Part shown: positions 50,165-59,218 of the stretch, piece by piece | How the letters are laid out: every line of letters starts with the position of its first letter | Numbering within the stretch: position 1 is the first letter of the stretch | Source of the DNA: 34-65-8 sp963529855 | Lineage (GTDB): Bacteria > Pseudomonadota > Alphaproteobacteria > Sphingomonadales > Sphingomonadaceae | Assembly: GCA_963529855.1 (NCBI GenBank) | Contig: CAURZK010000003.1 | Coordinates: forward strand, 309,760-373,759 | Direction: 5' to 3' | DNA: 64,000 nt | Program-made: the position numbers and the translations under genes | The notes under the pieces: generated by a model | Told to the model about the DNA's origin: nothing | Seen by the model: only the letters and a program-made list of their open reading frames with translations | Database searches by the model: none

Positions 50165-51747
50165 CGCGTGGCCGCCTTGACGAAGTCTGCGCAGCGTTCG
50201 CCGATCATGATGCTGGGCGCATTGGTGTTGCCCGAAACGAGACGGGGCATGATCGAGGCGTCGGCGATCCACAGGCCGTCGACATCGCGCGCCTTCAGGG
50301 TGGGGTCGACCACGCTCGCATCGTCCGATCCCATCCGGCAGGTCCCGACCGGGTGGTAAACGGTGTCGGCACGGCTGCGGATAAGGTCGTCAAGCGCGTC
50401 GTCATCGGCCAGATCGACCGGATGGCGGTCAGTCAGGCCGTAATCGCGCAGCGGCGGCGTGTCCGCGATCCGGTGCGACAGGCGCACGCCTTCGCGCATC
50501 ACCGCCATGTCGCGCGGATCGTCGAGGAAGTTCGGATCGATCAGCGGCGCCTCGGCCGCATCATTGCTGCGCAGCTGCACCGTGCCCCGGCTTTCCGGCC
50601 GCAGCACGCAGGCGTGGAGCGAAATGCCGTGTCCCTTCACCTTTTCGCGCCCATGATCTTCCAGCATGGCGGGCACGAAATGCCACTGCACGTCGGGCGC
50701 GGGCGCATCGGGCATGACGGTCCAGAACCCGCCGCTTTCGGCAAAGCAGGTAGTCATGATGCCGGTACGCGAACGGCGGTGCTCGATCATCGCCTTGACC
50801 ATTCGCAGCGTGCCTTCGAAGCTGTCGCCCAGGGGCACGCGCGATTTCGTCTCCCAGCTCGAGACATAGTCGACGTGATCCTGCAGGTCGCTGCCGACCG
50901 CGGGCTTGTCGATAATCACGTCGATGCCGTGTTCCTTGAGATGGGCAGCGGGGCCGATGCCCGAAAGCATCAGAATCTGAGGGCTGTTGAATGCTCCGGC
51001 GGACAGGATCACACCGGCCCGCGCGCGAACGATCTCGCGTTTGCGCCCGCGCCGGATGGCGACACCGGCAACGCGCCCATCTTCGATCACCAGCTTCTCG
51101 ACCAGCGCCCCGGTCTTTACGGCGAAATTGGCACTGCCTTTCATCGGTTCGACATAGGCGCGCGCAGCCGACCAGCGCTCTCCGCGACGCTGGGTCACCT
51201 GGTACAGCCCGAAGCCGTCCTGCCGCTCGCCGTTGAAATCATCGTTGCGGCGCAATTGCAGCGCGGCGGCGCTTTCAACGAAATCTCGGCTGGCCTGGTT
51301 GGCGCAGTTCTGTTCCGAAACGAACAGGGGCCCGTCGGCACCATGCCATGCGTCCGCGCCGCGCTCGTTCGCCTCGGCCCTGCGGAAGAACGGCAACACA
51401 TCGTCGTAAGCCCAGCCGGTGCACCCAAGCGCGGCCCAGTTGTCGTAATCCCAGCGGTTGCCGCGAATAAAGACCATCGCGTTGATCGCGCTCGATCCGC
51501 CAAGCCCGCGCCCGCGCGGCTGGTATCCGACGCGGCCCTTCAATCCCTTCTGCGGCACCGTTTCGTAGCGGTAATTCACCGCGTCGGGCAGGAACGGCAT
51601 GAAGCCAGGCGTTTTGACCCGCATGGTGTTGTTGTGGCCACCCGCCTCCAGCAGGCAGACAGTGTGTGTGCCATCTTCGGCGAGTCGTCCGGCCGCCGCA
51701 CTGCCGCCACTGCCGCCACCGACGACGACGTAATCGAACGTTTCCAT
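50161..51747 (-). CDS. GMC-family FAD-dependent oxidoreductase (alcohol/choline dehydrogenase type)
   Basis: 528 residues. The FAD dinucleotide motif 'YVVVGGGSGGSAAAGRLAED' is at residues 6-25, GMC signature 1 is 'PRGRGLGGSSAINAMVFIRG', signature 2 is 'AGAFNSPQILMLSGIGP', and the C-terminal catalytic His is in 'YHPVGTCRMG', with 'GNTNAPSIMIGERCADFV' at the end. These enzymes oxidise alcohols or choline. No betaine aldehyde dehydrogenase is adjacent, so an aliphatic or aromatic alcohol is as likely as choline. Followed by the DUF1232 gene. Confidence 0.92.
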   Translation of the reverse strand: METFDYVVVGGGSGGSAAAGRLAEDGTHTVCLLEAGGHNNTMRVKTPGFMPFLPDAVNYRYETVPQKGLKGRVGYQPRGRGLGGSSAINAMVFIRGNRWDYDNWAALGCTGWAYDDVLPFFRRAEANERGADAWHGADGPLFVSEQNCANQASRDFVESAAALQLRRNDDFNGERQDGFGLYQVTQRRGERWSAARAYVEPMKGSANFAVKTGALVEKLVIEDGRVAGVAIRRGRKREIVRARAGVILSAGAFNSPQILMLSGIGPAAHLKEHGIDVIIDKPAVGSDLQDHVDYVSSWETKSRVPLGDSFEGTLRMVKAMIEHRRSRTGIMTTCFAESGGFWTVMPDAPAPDVQWHFVPAMLEDHGREKVKGHGISLHACVLRPESRGTVQLRSNDAAEAPLIDPNFLDDPRDMAVMREGVRLSHRIADTPPLRDYGLTDRHPVDLADDDALDDLIRSRADTVYHPVGTCRMGSDDASVVDPTLKARDVDGLWIADASIMPRLVSGNTNAPSIMIGERCADFVKAATR

Positions 51748-51772
51748 GTCCCTCTCCCAAAGGATTCAATGA

Positions 51773-52702
51773 TCAGGCGGCTTCGCTCCGCTCAGGTTCC
51801 GTTTGTTTTGTCCGCCTGCGCCGTTCGCGGTCGAGCCAGCGGGCGCGGATCATGTCACTTGTCTCGCGGCTGCCGTCGTGCGTCCACCCCGGTTCGCCCA
51901 GCAGGTATCCCAGCTTGTGCCGCAACGGCGCACGGCGCATGTCCTGCGCGATGCCGATCCATTCATGGAACACTGCCCACAACAGGTTGAAGCTGCCCAG
52001 CTGCCTCACGATGCCGTAGCGAATCCGCTCCTCATCCGGACGTTCCGGCTCGAACGTGCCGAACAGGCGGTCCCACACGATGAACACCCCCGCATAATTT
52101 CGGTCGAGGTAGCGCGGGTTGGTGGCGTGGTGGACCCGGTGATGGCTGGGCGTGTTCATCACCGCTTCGAACCAGCGCGGCATCTTGCCGATCGCCTCGG
52201 TATGGATCCAGAACTGGTAGATCAGGTTGAACCCTGCGCAGATCGCGATCATCGCGGGGTGGAAACCGATCAGGACCAGCGGCAGCTTGAATACGAAGCC
52301 GAGCGTCAGAAAGCCCGTCCAGCTCTGCCGCAGGGCGGTCGACAGGTTGTAGTGCTGGCTGGAATGATGGTTCACATGGCTGGCCCAGAACCAGCGCACC
52401 CGGTGCCCGAACCGGTGCACCCAGTAATAGGCCAGATCGTCGAGCACGAAACACAGGCCCCAGGCCCACCACGTCCACGGGACGTCGAGCAGGCGGAACT
52501 GCCATACCCACATGAACAGCAGCAGGAACAAGCCGCCGAACAGCAGGCCGGACACCGTGCTGCCCAGTCCGAAGGCGAGGCTCGTCAGCGTATCGCGCGG
52601 TTCGTAAGCATGCGGCCGGCGTTTCCACGCCCACACCATCTCCAGCAGTACCAGCGCGACAAAACCCGGCACGGCGAGCTCGGTGGGGGAGAAATCGGGC
52701 AT
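51773..52702 (-). CDS. Sterol desaturase/fatty-acid hydroxylase-family membrane protein
   Basis: 309 residues with four to five membrane helices and the di-iron histidine clusters of the family: 'YYWVHRFGHRVRWFW', 'SHVNHHSSQHYN', 'WIHTEAIG' and 'TPSHHRVHHATNP'. Members hydroxylate or desaturate sterols, fatty acids, carotenoids or alkylglycerols. The bacterial substrate cannot be given. The ATG at 52702 lies four bases after the upstream gene's stop codon, so the two form a unit. The C-terminus is very basic. Confidence 0.88.
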   Translation of the reverse strand: MPDFSPTELAVPGFVALVLLEMVWAWKRRPHAYEPRDTLTSLAFGLGSTVSGLLFGGLFLLLFMWVWQFRLLDVPWTWWAWGLCFVLDDLAYYWVHRFGHRVRWFWASHVNHHSSQHYNLSTALRQSWTGFLTLGFVFKLPLVLIGFHPAMIAICAGFNLIYQFWIHTEAIGKMPRWFEAVMNTPSHHRVHHATNPRYLDRNYAGVFIVWDRLFGTFEPERPDEERIRYGIVRQLGSFNLLWAVFHEWIGIAQDMRRAPLRHKLGYLLGEPGWTHDGSRETSDMIRARWLDRERRRRTKQTEPERSEAA

Positions 52703-52706
52703 GGGC

Positions 52707-53102
52707 TCAGCCCCCCCCGCCGACCCGGTCCGCCCAATCGTGCGCGGCAGATCCCAGATCGAGAGTGACAGTGCCGAACCGCCGGTCAAGCGGATCGAGC
52801 GTGATCCGATCTTCGTCGACCCGCGCTGGTGTACCGGGTCCCATCAGGCGCGAAGCGAAATGGGCACCGTGGCGGCGCAGCACCATGATGCGGCCCTGGT
52901 CATCGCGCAGCAGGGCGCCACGGCCTTCCCGGTCGAGCGCGATCTCGCGCGGTTCGAAGCCGCAACAGGCCTCTTCCGCCAGCGCGCGCGCTTCGTCTTC
53001 GGACAGGATGCGGGCATCACCGCCAAGCCCCAGTCGCCGGGCAAGCCAGTAGAGCGCCAGAATGGCTACCAGCGATCCGCCGAATTGCAGCAGCATGGCC
53101 AT
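52707..53102 (-). CDS. Single-pass membrane protein of unknown function
   Basis: 131 residues: one N-terminal helix ('LLQFGGSLVAILALYWLARRLG') and a cytoplasmic or periplasmic domain with 'SEDEARALAEEACCGFEPREIALDREG' (in part, a helix with an adjacent Cys pair) and a C-terminal Gly run. No named family is recognised. Five bases upstream of the desaturase-type start, implying a joint role at the membrane. Its promoter shares the palindrome at 53111-53128. Confidence 0.6.
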   Translation of the reverse strand: MAMLLQFGGSLVAILALYWLARRLGLGGDARILSEDEARALAEEACCGFEPREIALDREGRGALLRDDQGRIMVLRRHGAHFASRLMGPGTPARVDEDRITLDPLDRRFGTVTLDLGSAAHDWADRVGGGG

Positions 53103-53110
53103 AACTCGTT

Positions 53111-53128
53111 ACTGACACAGATGTCAGT
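53111..53128. promoter_or_regulatory. TetR-type operator-like palindrome
   Basis: ACTGACA (53111-53117), CAGA, TGTCAGT (53122-53128): a perfect 7-bp inverted repeat with a 4-nt centre. It lies 9 bp before the membrane-protein start (leftward) and 63 bp before the amidohydrolase start (rightward). Its form resembles known TetR-family operators (ACTGACA/TGTCAGT type). No TetR gene is in the window. Confidence 0.65.
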
Positions 53129-53190
53129 TGTCGTCGAGGCTTGCCGAACCTGTCCGGGGCGATAACGTGCGTCCGATCAGGGAGAATTCG

Positions 53191-54624
53191 ATGACCTTAC
53201 GCATGCTTGCGCCGCTCGCTCTTGTTCTGGCAGGGCCGCTTTCCGCCCAAGCGATGCAAAACCCGGCCGCGCCCGATCCGGCCGCGCTGGTCGATGCGCA
53301 GTACGACCGTACCGCGCGCGTGGCCCGGCAGATCTGGGATTGGGCCGAGCTCGGTTACATGGAGGACCGCTCGAGCGGGCTGTTGCAGGCAGAACTGGCC
53401 AAGGAGGGGTTCACGGTGCGCAAGGGTGTGGCCGACATCCCCACAGCGTTCGTCGCCGAATGGGGCAGCGGCGGCCCGGTCATCGCCGTGCTGGCCGAAT
53501 TCGATGCCCTGCCCGGGATCAGCCAATCGGATGCGCCAACGCGCCAGGAAGACGGCAAAGCGGCTGCCCATGCCTGCGGGCATAACCTGTTCGGCGCAGG
53601 ATCGCTGACCGCGGCGATCGCGATCAAGCAATGGCTGGAGGAGACCGGTACGGCCGGCCGGGTCCGCCTGTACGGCACGCCGGCCGAAGAAGGCGGTTCG
53701 GGCAAGGTCTACCTCGTCCGGGCGGGGCTGTTCGACGATGTCGACTTCACGCTGCACTGGCATGCCGACGACGAGAACAGCGCCGCGGCGCAGACTTCGC
53801 TCGCCAACCGTTCGGCCAAATTCCGCTTCCGCGGCCAGTCGGCCCACGCCGCTGCCGCGCCGGAGATGGGCCGATCGGCACTGGACGGGGTCGAAGCGAT
53901 GAACATCATGGCCAACATGATGCGCGAGCACACCAGCATGGATGCGCGCATGCATTACGTCATTACCGAAGGGGGCAGCGCCCCGAACGTTGTCTCGGAT
54001 TTCGCCGAGGTATTCTATTACGTCCGGCATTCGGAAACGCCGGAGGTGGAAGCGATGTGGGCGCGGCTGGAAAATGCCGCGCGCGGGGCGGCGCTGGGCA
54101 CCGGGACGAAGGTCGAATGGGAAATCATCCACGGCAACAACCCGTTGCTGGTCAACGAAACCTTGGCCAGGATGATGGATGCCAAGCTGCGGCAGGTTGG
54201 CGGGGTGAACTACACCGCCGAAGAAACTGCATTTGCGCAGGAACTGGCTAAGTCGCTGGGTGAAGCGGCTGAACCTCTTGCCAGCGCAGGCACGATCCAG
54301 CCTTATGAAAAGTCGCTCGGCTATGGGTCGACCGATGTCGGCGATGTTTCGTGGGCGACGCCGACCGTTGGCGTGCGCACTGCTACCTGGGTCCCGGGCA
54401 CATCGTCGCACAGCTGGCAAAGCGCGGCGGCGAGCGGCACGACGATCGGGTTCAAGGGCGCGCAGGTGGCGGCCAAGTCGATGGCGCTGGCGGCGGCGGA
54501 ATTGTTCACCAATCCGGAATTGCGCGCTGCGGCTCGGGCGGAATTCGACGCTTCGCGCGGTCCGGGTTACGAATACCGCTCGCTGCTTGGCGACCGCGCA
54601 CCGCCACTCGATTATCGCCGCTAG
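53191..54624 (+). CDS. Exported M20-family amidohydrolase (AbgB-like)
   Basis: 477 residues from the ATG at 53191 with GGGAG upstream. The signal peptide 'MLAPLALVLAGPLSAQAM' indicates the periplasm. Metal-site motifs are 'AEFDALPGI', 'HACGHNLFGAGS' and 'GTPAEEGGSGK' with the catalytic Glu pair; a dimerisation domain follows ('FRGQSAHAAAAPEMGRSALD'). Relatives cleave p-aminobenzoyl-glutamate or other acyl-amino acids. Divergent from the desaturase unit across the palindromic operator. Confidence 0.9.
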   Translation: MTLRMLAPLALVLAGPLSAQAMQNPAAPDPAALVDAQYDRTARVARQIWDWAELGYMEDRSSGLLQAELAKEGFTVRKGVADIPTAFVAEWGSGGPVIAVLAEFDALPGISQSDAPTRQEDGKAAAHACGHNLFGAGSLTAAIAIKQWLEETGTAGRVRLYGTPAEEGGSGKVYLVRAGLFDDVDFTLHWHADDENSAAAQTSLANRSAKFRFRGQSAHAAAAPEMGRSALDGVEAMNIMANMMREHTSMDARMHYVITEGGSAPNVVSDFAEVFYYVRHSETPEVEAMWARLENAARGAALGTGTKVEWEIIHGNNPLLVNETLARMMDAKLRQVGGVNYTAEETAFAQELAKSLGEAAEPLASAGTIQPYEKSLGYGSTDVGDVSWATPTVGVRTATWVPGTSSHSWQSAAASGTTIGFKGAQVAAKSMALAAAELFTNPELRAAARAEFDASRGPGYEYRSLLGDRAPPLDYRR

Positions 54625-54632
54625 CGAAGGCT

Positions 54633-55079
54633 TCAGCCGCGCGCGGCGGCGGCGAGCATGTCCATGGCCGGGCGGACTGGCCCGACATCATATCCGGCAG
54701 CGGCCGCAGCGGCAGCGATTTCTTCGGAATCGCGGCCCGCACGCGCCTGTGCCAGCGCCCACAGAAGCGTGGACCGCGTGCCGGAACGGCAATAGGCGAG
54801 AACCTTGCCACTGGCGCCAACGCTGTCGAGGGCGCCAGCCATGGCACTGACCTGCGGCTGACCAAACCCGGCGCCGCCCACGGGGATGGCCACGTAATCG
54901 ATACCCGCCGCCCGGGCCGCCGCTTCGATATCGGCGCCGGGGGTCTGGTCGTCCGATTCGCCATCGGGGCGATTGTTGATGATGAGGGTAACCCCCGCCG
55001 CCTTCGCTGCGGCCAGGTCCTCGACCGCGATCTGCGGGCTGGCAAAGACCTGATCCGAAAGGCGGCGGAACTGACTCAT
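54633..55079 (-). CDS. TIGR01244-family (DSP/rhodanese-like) phosphatase
   Basis: 148 residues. 'QIAVEDLAAAKAAGVTLIIN' and 'NRPDGE' open the domain, and the P-loop 'AYCRSGTRSTLLWAL' has the C-x5-R motif of dual-specificity phosphatases and of the blh/Bip-type sulfur-transferase relatives. The substrate is unknown. Its ATG overlaps the stop of the TerC gene (ATGA), so the two are coupled. It ends nine bases from the amidohydrolase stop, convergent. Confidence 0.85.
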   Translation of the reverse strand: MSQFRRLSDQVFASPQIAVEDLAAAKAAGVTLIINNRPDGESDDQTPGADIEAAARAAGIDYVAIPVGGAGFGQPQVSAMAGALDSVGASGKVLAYCRSGTRSTLLWALAQARAGRDSEEIAAAAAAAGYDVGPVRPAMDMLAAAARG

Positions 55080-55888
55080 TGCGCGGCCTGCCGCGCGGCT
55101 TCAGCCCGCATGCGGCGATTGCGCTGCATCATGTTGAGCAGTTCAACCCCGACCGAGAATGCCATCGCGGCGTAGACGTAGCCCTTGGGTACCTTGAACC
55201 CGAACCCGTCGGCGATCAGCACCAGTCCGATCATCACCAGGAACGCCAGCGCCAGCATTACAAGGGTGGGGTTCTTCTCGACGAAGCGCGACAGCGGATC
55301 GGCGGCGACCATCATCAGGGCAACGGTGATGATCACTGCAGCGACCATGATCGGGATGTCGTCGGTCATGCCCACGGCAGTGAGGATCGAATCGACGGAA
55401 AACACGATGTCGATCAGCACGATCTGCACGATCACCGCTCCGAAGGTGGCTGTCGCCGCCGCAGCAATGCCGGGTGTCTTGTCGAGCAGGTCACCCGACG
55501 GATCGCTCGGTTCCATCGAGTGGTGGATTTCCTTCGTCGCCTTCCACAGCAGGAACAGGCCGCCTGCCAACAGGATCAGGTCGCGGCCGGAAAAGGCGGT
55601 TTCGAAGCTCGGCTTGCCATATTCGTTCGGCGAACCCGTGATCCCCAGGTCGAACAGCGGGGTTTGCAGGGTTACCAGCCAGCCGATCAGGAACAGCAGG
55701 CCGACACGCATGATCAGCGCCAGCGACAGGCCGATTCGCCGCGCCAGCTGCTGTTGATGCGCGGGCAGCTTGTTGGACAGGATCGCGATGAAGATCAGGT
55801 TGTCGATGCCCAGAACGACCTCGAGCGCGATCAGCGTGAGCAGCGCGGCCCAGGTGGCGGGATCGGAGAGAAGCGTGACGATATCCAT
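55076..55888 (-). CDS. TerC-family integral membrane protein
   Basis: 270 residues from the ATG at 55888. About seven helices; family motifs are 'LIALEVVLGIDNLIFIAILS' with the acidic pair in the membrane, and 'VLIDIVFSVDSILTAVGM' with the second Asp pair. TerC proteins are implicated in metal homeostasis (manganese export) and tellurium resistance. 'MRVGLLFLIGWL' and 'RDLILLAGGLFLLWKATKEI' are also typical. First gene of a two-gene leftward unit. Confidence 0.92.
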   Translation of the reverse strand: MDIVTLLSDPATWAALLTLIALEVVLGIDNLIFIAILSNKLPAHQQQLARRIGLSLALIMRVGLLFLIGWLVTLQTPLFDLGITGSPNEYGKPSFETAFSGRDLILLAGGLFLLWKATKEIHHSMEPSDPSGDLLDKTPGIAAAATATFGAVIVQIVLIDIVFSVDSILTAVGMTDDIPIMVAAVIITVALMMVAADPLSRFVEKNPTLVMLALAFLVMIGLVLIADGFGFKVPKGYVYAAMAFSVGVELLNMMQRNRRMRAEAARQAAQ

Positions 55889-56132
55889 GCTTCGGGCATT
55901 GGCCGGATCGGATCGCGCTGGCAAGCGCCTTGCAATGCCAAAATGACACAAAGGCCTACTGCGCAATGCGCGGGTGTTAATTCATTCGCGCGCGGGCCTT
56001 TTCTGCGCTATGAGGGGGATTGCGGAGGGGGCGTTGTCGACGCCATCCGTCGCGCTGACCGGGGTGCATGCCCGCCCGTGCGCCGGTAAAGCTTTGGAAT
56101 CAGGGCGGTCCGACGAAGGTATCTGACGGTTT

Positions 56133-56900
56133 ATGGGTTATGACAAAGGGCGCCGCGGCCGGGGCCGCGACAAGCGCGACGGTTTCGGGGAAGACAATTT
56201 CGACCCGTTTGGTGGCTCGCCCGGCAATTTCGGCGGTGACCGGGGCGGGTTCGGCGGCGACCGCGGCGGATACGGCGGCGGCGGTGGTGGTTACGGCGGC
56301 GGCGGGGGCGGCGGTGGTCGCTTCGGCGGCGGCGGTGGCGATCGCGGCGGCTTCGGCGGCGGCCCGCGTGGCGGCGGCGGCGGCGGCGGCGGTTTCAGCC
56401 GCATGCCCGCACAGGTCGTCGGTACCGGCAAGGGCACCGTAAAGTTCTTCAATGGACAGAAGGGCTTCGGCTTCATCGCGCAGGATGGCGGTGGTGAGGA
56501 CGTATTCGTCCACATCAGCGCAGTCGAGCGTGCGGGCCTCGAAGGTCTGGCTGAAGGTCAGGAACTCGAATTCAACCTGGTCGATCGCGGCGGCAAGGTG
56601 TCGGCGCAGGATCTGCAGATCGTCGGCGATGTCATTGCTGTCGAAGCACGCGCTCCGGCCGCGCCGCAGCGCGAGCTGACCGGCGAGAAGGCGACAGGTA
56701 CGGTCAAGTTCTTCAACTCGATGAAGGGCTTCGGATTCCTCGTTCGCGACGACGGCCAGCCTGACGCATTCGTGCACATCAGTGCAGTCGAGCGTTCGGG
56801 CCTGTCGGCGCTGAACGAGGGCGAGCGTTACCAGTTCGATATCGAGGTCGATCGACGAGGCAAGCACTCGGCGGTCAATCTGGTGCCCGTTCAGGACTGA
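56133..56900 (+). CDS. Double cold-shock-domain protein with glycine-rich N-terminus
   Basis: 255 residues in three parts. Residues 1-15 are basic (RRGRGRDKR). Residues 16-90 are almost entirely G, R, F, Y and D in RGG/FGG-like repeats. Two cold-shock domains follow (about 98-165 and 188-255). Both carry RNP1 and RNP2: 'KGFGFIAQD' / 'DVFVHISAVE' and 'KGFGFLVRDD' / 'AFVHISAVE'. The domains bind single-stranded RNA or DNA; RGG-like tails elsewhere drive RNA binding and condensate formation. Ordinary alphaproteobacterial double-CSD proteins lack such a long Gly-rich head. A terminator follows. Confidence 0.92.
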   Translation: MGYDKGRRGRGRDKRDGFGEDNFDPFGGSPGNFGGDRGGFGGDRGGYGGGGGGYGGGGGGGGRFGGGGGDRGGFGGGPRGGGGGGGGFSRMPAQVVGTGKGTVKFFNGQKGFGFIAQDGGGEDVFVHISAVERAGLEGLAEGQELEFNLVDRGGKVSAQDLQIVGDVIAVEARAPAAPQRELTGEKATGTVKFFNSMKGFGFLVRDDGQPDAFVHISAVERSGLSALNEGERYQFDIEVDRRGKHSAVNLVPVQD

Positions 56901-56960
56901 CCAGCTCTTCTTCCCCGCAGGGCCTAAGCACTGGCTTGGCGGGACATCCAAAACGCGGCA

Positions 56961-56995
56961 AATGGCGGCTCCACCAGGGCCGCCATTTGTCGTTT
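56961..56995 (+). terminator. Intrinsic terminator of the cold-shock gene
   Basis: AATGGCGGC (56961-56969) pairs with GCCGCCATT (56979-56987), with TGTCGTTTG after it. A 9-bp stem with a modest T-rich tail, 60 bp after the stop and 29 bp before argD. Confidence 0.75.
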
Positions 56996-57023
56996 GTAAC
57001 CCCGCAATCCTCGAGGAAATGAA

Positions 57024-58211
57024 ATGTCGATCACCCCGCTCATGCCTGTTTACCCTCGGTCCGGGGTACGCCCGGTGCGCGGCGATCACTGCCACCTGAT
57101 CGACGAGGACGGCACCCGTTACCTCGATTTTGCCAGCGGCATTGCCGTCAACCTGCTGGGCCACAGCCACAAGGGGCTGATCGGCGCGATCCAGCGGCAG
57201 GCCGAAACCTTGATGCACGTTTCCAATCTCTACGGCAGCCCGCAGGGCGAGGCGCTCGCCCAGCGGCTGGTCGATGCGACCTTTGCCGATACCGTGTTCT
57301 TCACCAATTCGGGCGCCGAGGCGGTGGAATGCGCGATCAAGACCGCCCGCGCCTATCACCAGCATGCCGGCAATGAGGACCGGTACGAGCTGATCACCTT
57401 CACGAACGCCTTCCACGGGCGCACGATGGCGACCATCAGCGCATCGAACCAGGATAAGATGCACAAGGGCTTCATGCCGCTGCTGGCCGGGTTCAAGTAT
57501 GTCGACTTCGACGATCTGGAAGGTGCCCGCGCAGCGATCGGTCCCAATACGGCCGGTTTCCTGGTTGAACCCATCCAGGGCGAGGGCGGTATCCGCCCGG
57601 CATCGGATGAATTCATGCAGGGCCTGCGTGCGCTGGCTGACGAGCACGACCTGATGCTGGTTCTTGACGAAGTCCAGTGCGGCGTCGCACGCACAGGCAA
57701 GCTTTACGCCTATGAACACTACGGCGTGACGCCGGACATCCTTGCCACTGCCAAGGGCATCGGGGGCGGCTTCCCGCTGGGTGCATGCCTCGCGACGGAA
57801 AAGGCCGCGCGCGGCATGGGCTTCGGTACGCACGGCTCCACCTATGGCGGCAACCCGCTGGCGATGGCGGCGGGCACGGCCGTAATGGACGCAGTCGCGA
57901 ATGAGGAATTCCTTGCCGAAGTCACCGAGAAGGGCGAACGTATCCGGACCCGGCTCGAACAGTTCATCGGCAATTATCCCGAACTGTTCGAACTCGTCCG
58001 TGGCAAGGGCCTGATGCTGGGCATCAAGATGAAGGTCGAAAGCCGTCCGTTCTATGTCCACCTGCGCGACAAGCACCAGTTGCTGACCGTCGCGGCAGGC
58101 GACAATACGCTGCGCGTCCTGCCGCCGCTCGTTGTCGGCGATGCCGAGATCGACGAATTCTTCGACAAGCTTTCGGCGGGTGCGGCTGATTTCGAGGTGG
58201 CAGAAGGGTGA
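57024..58211 (+). CDS. argD: Acetylornithine aminotransferase (class III)
   Basis: 395 residues. Motifs: 'YLDFASGIAVNLLGHSHKGL', 'FFTNSGAEAVECAIKTAR', 'FHGRTMATIS', 'LVLDEVQCGVARTGKL' and the PLP lysine in 'ILATAKGIGGGFPLGA'. It converts N-acetylglutamate semialdehyde to N-acetylornithine in arginine synthesis, and may also serve in lysine synthesis (DapC). Its stop overlaps the GTG start of argF, so the two are coupled. Confidence 0.93.
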   Translation: MSITPLMPVYPRSGVRPVRGDHCHLIDEDGTRYLDFASGIAVNLLGHSHKGLIGAIQRQAETLMHVSNLYGSPQGEALAQRLVDATFADTVFFTNSGAEAVECAIKTARAYHQHAGNEDRYELITFTNAFHGRTMATISASNQDKMHKGFMPLLAGFKYVDFDDLEGARAAIGPNTAGFLVEPIQGEGGIRPASDEFMQGLRALADEHDLMLVLDEVQCGVARTGKLYAYEHYGVTPDILATAKGIGGGFPLGACLATEKAARGMGFGTHGSTYGGNPLAMAAGTAVMDAVANEEFLAEVTEKGERIRTRLEQFIGNYPELFELVRGKGLMLGIKMKVESRPFYVHLRDKHQLLTVAAGDNTLRVLPPLVVGDAEIDEFFDKLSAGAADFEVAEG

Positions 58212-59167
58212 GCGGCACCGCTCCACGCGATATGGCCCCGACGGTTCGCGATTTTCTCGACCTGTCGGACGCGGACACCGATGCGCTCGCGGCGATCCTC
58301 GGCGATGCATATGCGCGCAAGCAGGCGCGGCGCGGCTGGCCCCGTGGCCGGCCGGATGCGGACGCGCCGCTTGCCGGCCATGTGCTGGCGATGATTTTCG
58401 AAAAGAGTTCGACCCGCACGCGCGTCAGCTTCGACATCGCCATGCGCCAACTGGGCGGATCGGCGCTGATCCTCGATTCGGCGTCGAGCCAACTGGGGCG
58501 GGGAGAGAGCATTGCCGATACGGCGCGCGTGCTAAGCCGGATGGTCGACGCGATCATGATCCGCACCGACGATCATGCGAAAGTCGAGGAGATGGCGCGT
58601 CACGCCGATGTGCCGGTGATCAACGGGCTGACCGACCGGTCTCACCCATGCCAGATCGTGGCCGACCTGCAGACTATCCTGGAACAGGGCAAGTCGCTGC
58701 CGGGGCTGGAACTGGCGTGGATGGGCGATGGCAACAACGTGCTGCATTCGATCCTCGAGGCGGCCGGACTGTTCAAGTTCAATGTCCGCGTGGCGACGCC
58801 GGTCGGATACGAACCCGATGGGCAATTCGTCGCGCAGGCGCGTGCTGCAGGGGCGACGGTAACATTGACCAACGATGCCGCCGCCGCCGCATCAGGGGCC
58901 GATGTGCTGGTCACGGATACCTGGGTCTCCATGGGTCAGGCACATGCTGACGAAAAACTGGCCGCGATGCAGCCCTACCGGGTCGACGAGGCGTTAATGG
59001 CGCGCGCAAAACCGGATGCGATCTTCCTTCACTGCCTGCCTGCCCATGTCGGCGATGAAGTGAGCGAGGGGGTGTTCGAAGGGACGCAATCGGTCGTGTT
59101 CGACGAGGCGGAAAATCGCATCCATGCGCAAAAATCGATCCTGCTTTGGTGCCTGGGCAAGCTCTAG
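58208..59167 (+). CDS. argF: Ornithine carbamoyltransferase
   Basis: 319 residues from the GTG at 58208, which overlaps the argD stop (GTGA). The carbamoyl-phosphate motif 'EKSSTRTRVSFD', 'NGLTDRSHPCQIVADLQT', 'DVLVTDTWVSMGQ' and the ornithine-site 'FLHCLPAHVGDEVSEGVFEG' (each in part) are all present. It makes citrulline from ornithine and carbamoyl phosphate. Cytoplasmic trimer. hslO follows after about 50 bp. Confidence 0.95.
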   Translation: MSGTAPRDMAPTVRDFLDLSDADTDALAAILGDAYARKQARRGWPRGRPDADAPLAGHVLAMIFEKSSTRTRVSFDIAMRQLGGSALILDSASSQLGRGESIADTARVLSRMVDAIMIRTDDHAKVEEMARHADVPVINGLTDRSHPCQIVADLQTILEQGKSLPGLELAWMGDGNNVLHSILEAAGLFKFNVRVATPVGYEPDGQFVAQARAAGATVTLTNDAAAAASGADVLVTDTWVSMGQAHADEKLAAMQPYRVDEALMARAKPDAIFLHCLPAHVGDEVSEGVFEGTQSVVFDEAENRIHAQKSILLWCLGKL

Positions 59168-59218
59168 AAGTTCCCGAGCGCGGGCCAGGGGCTTAATTTC
59201 CGCGCTTTCCGCGCCCAT

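Noticed and set aside
56100..58310. A 700-codon open frame on the minus strand opposite the cold-shock and argD genes
   Set aside because: It runs antisense to two strongly supported genes, has low-complexity alanine content from the GGC repeats and no domain. It is an effect of high G+C codon bias.
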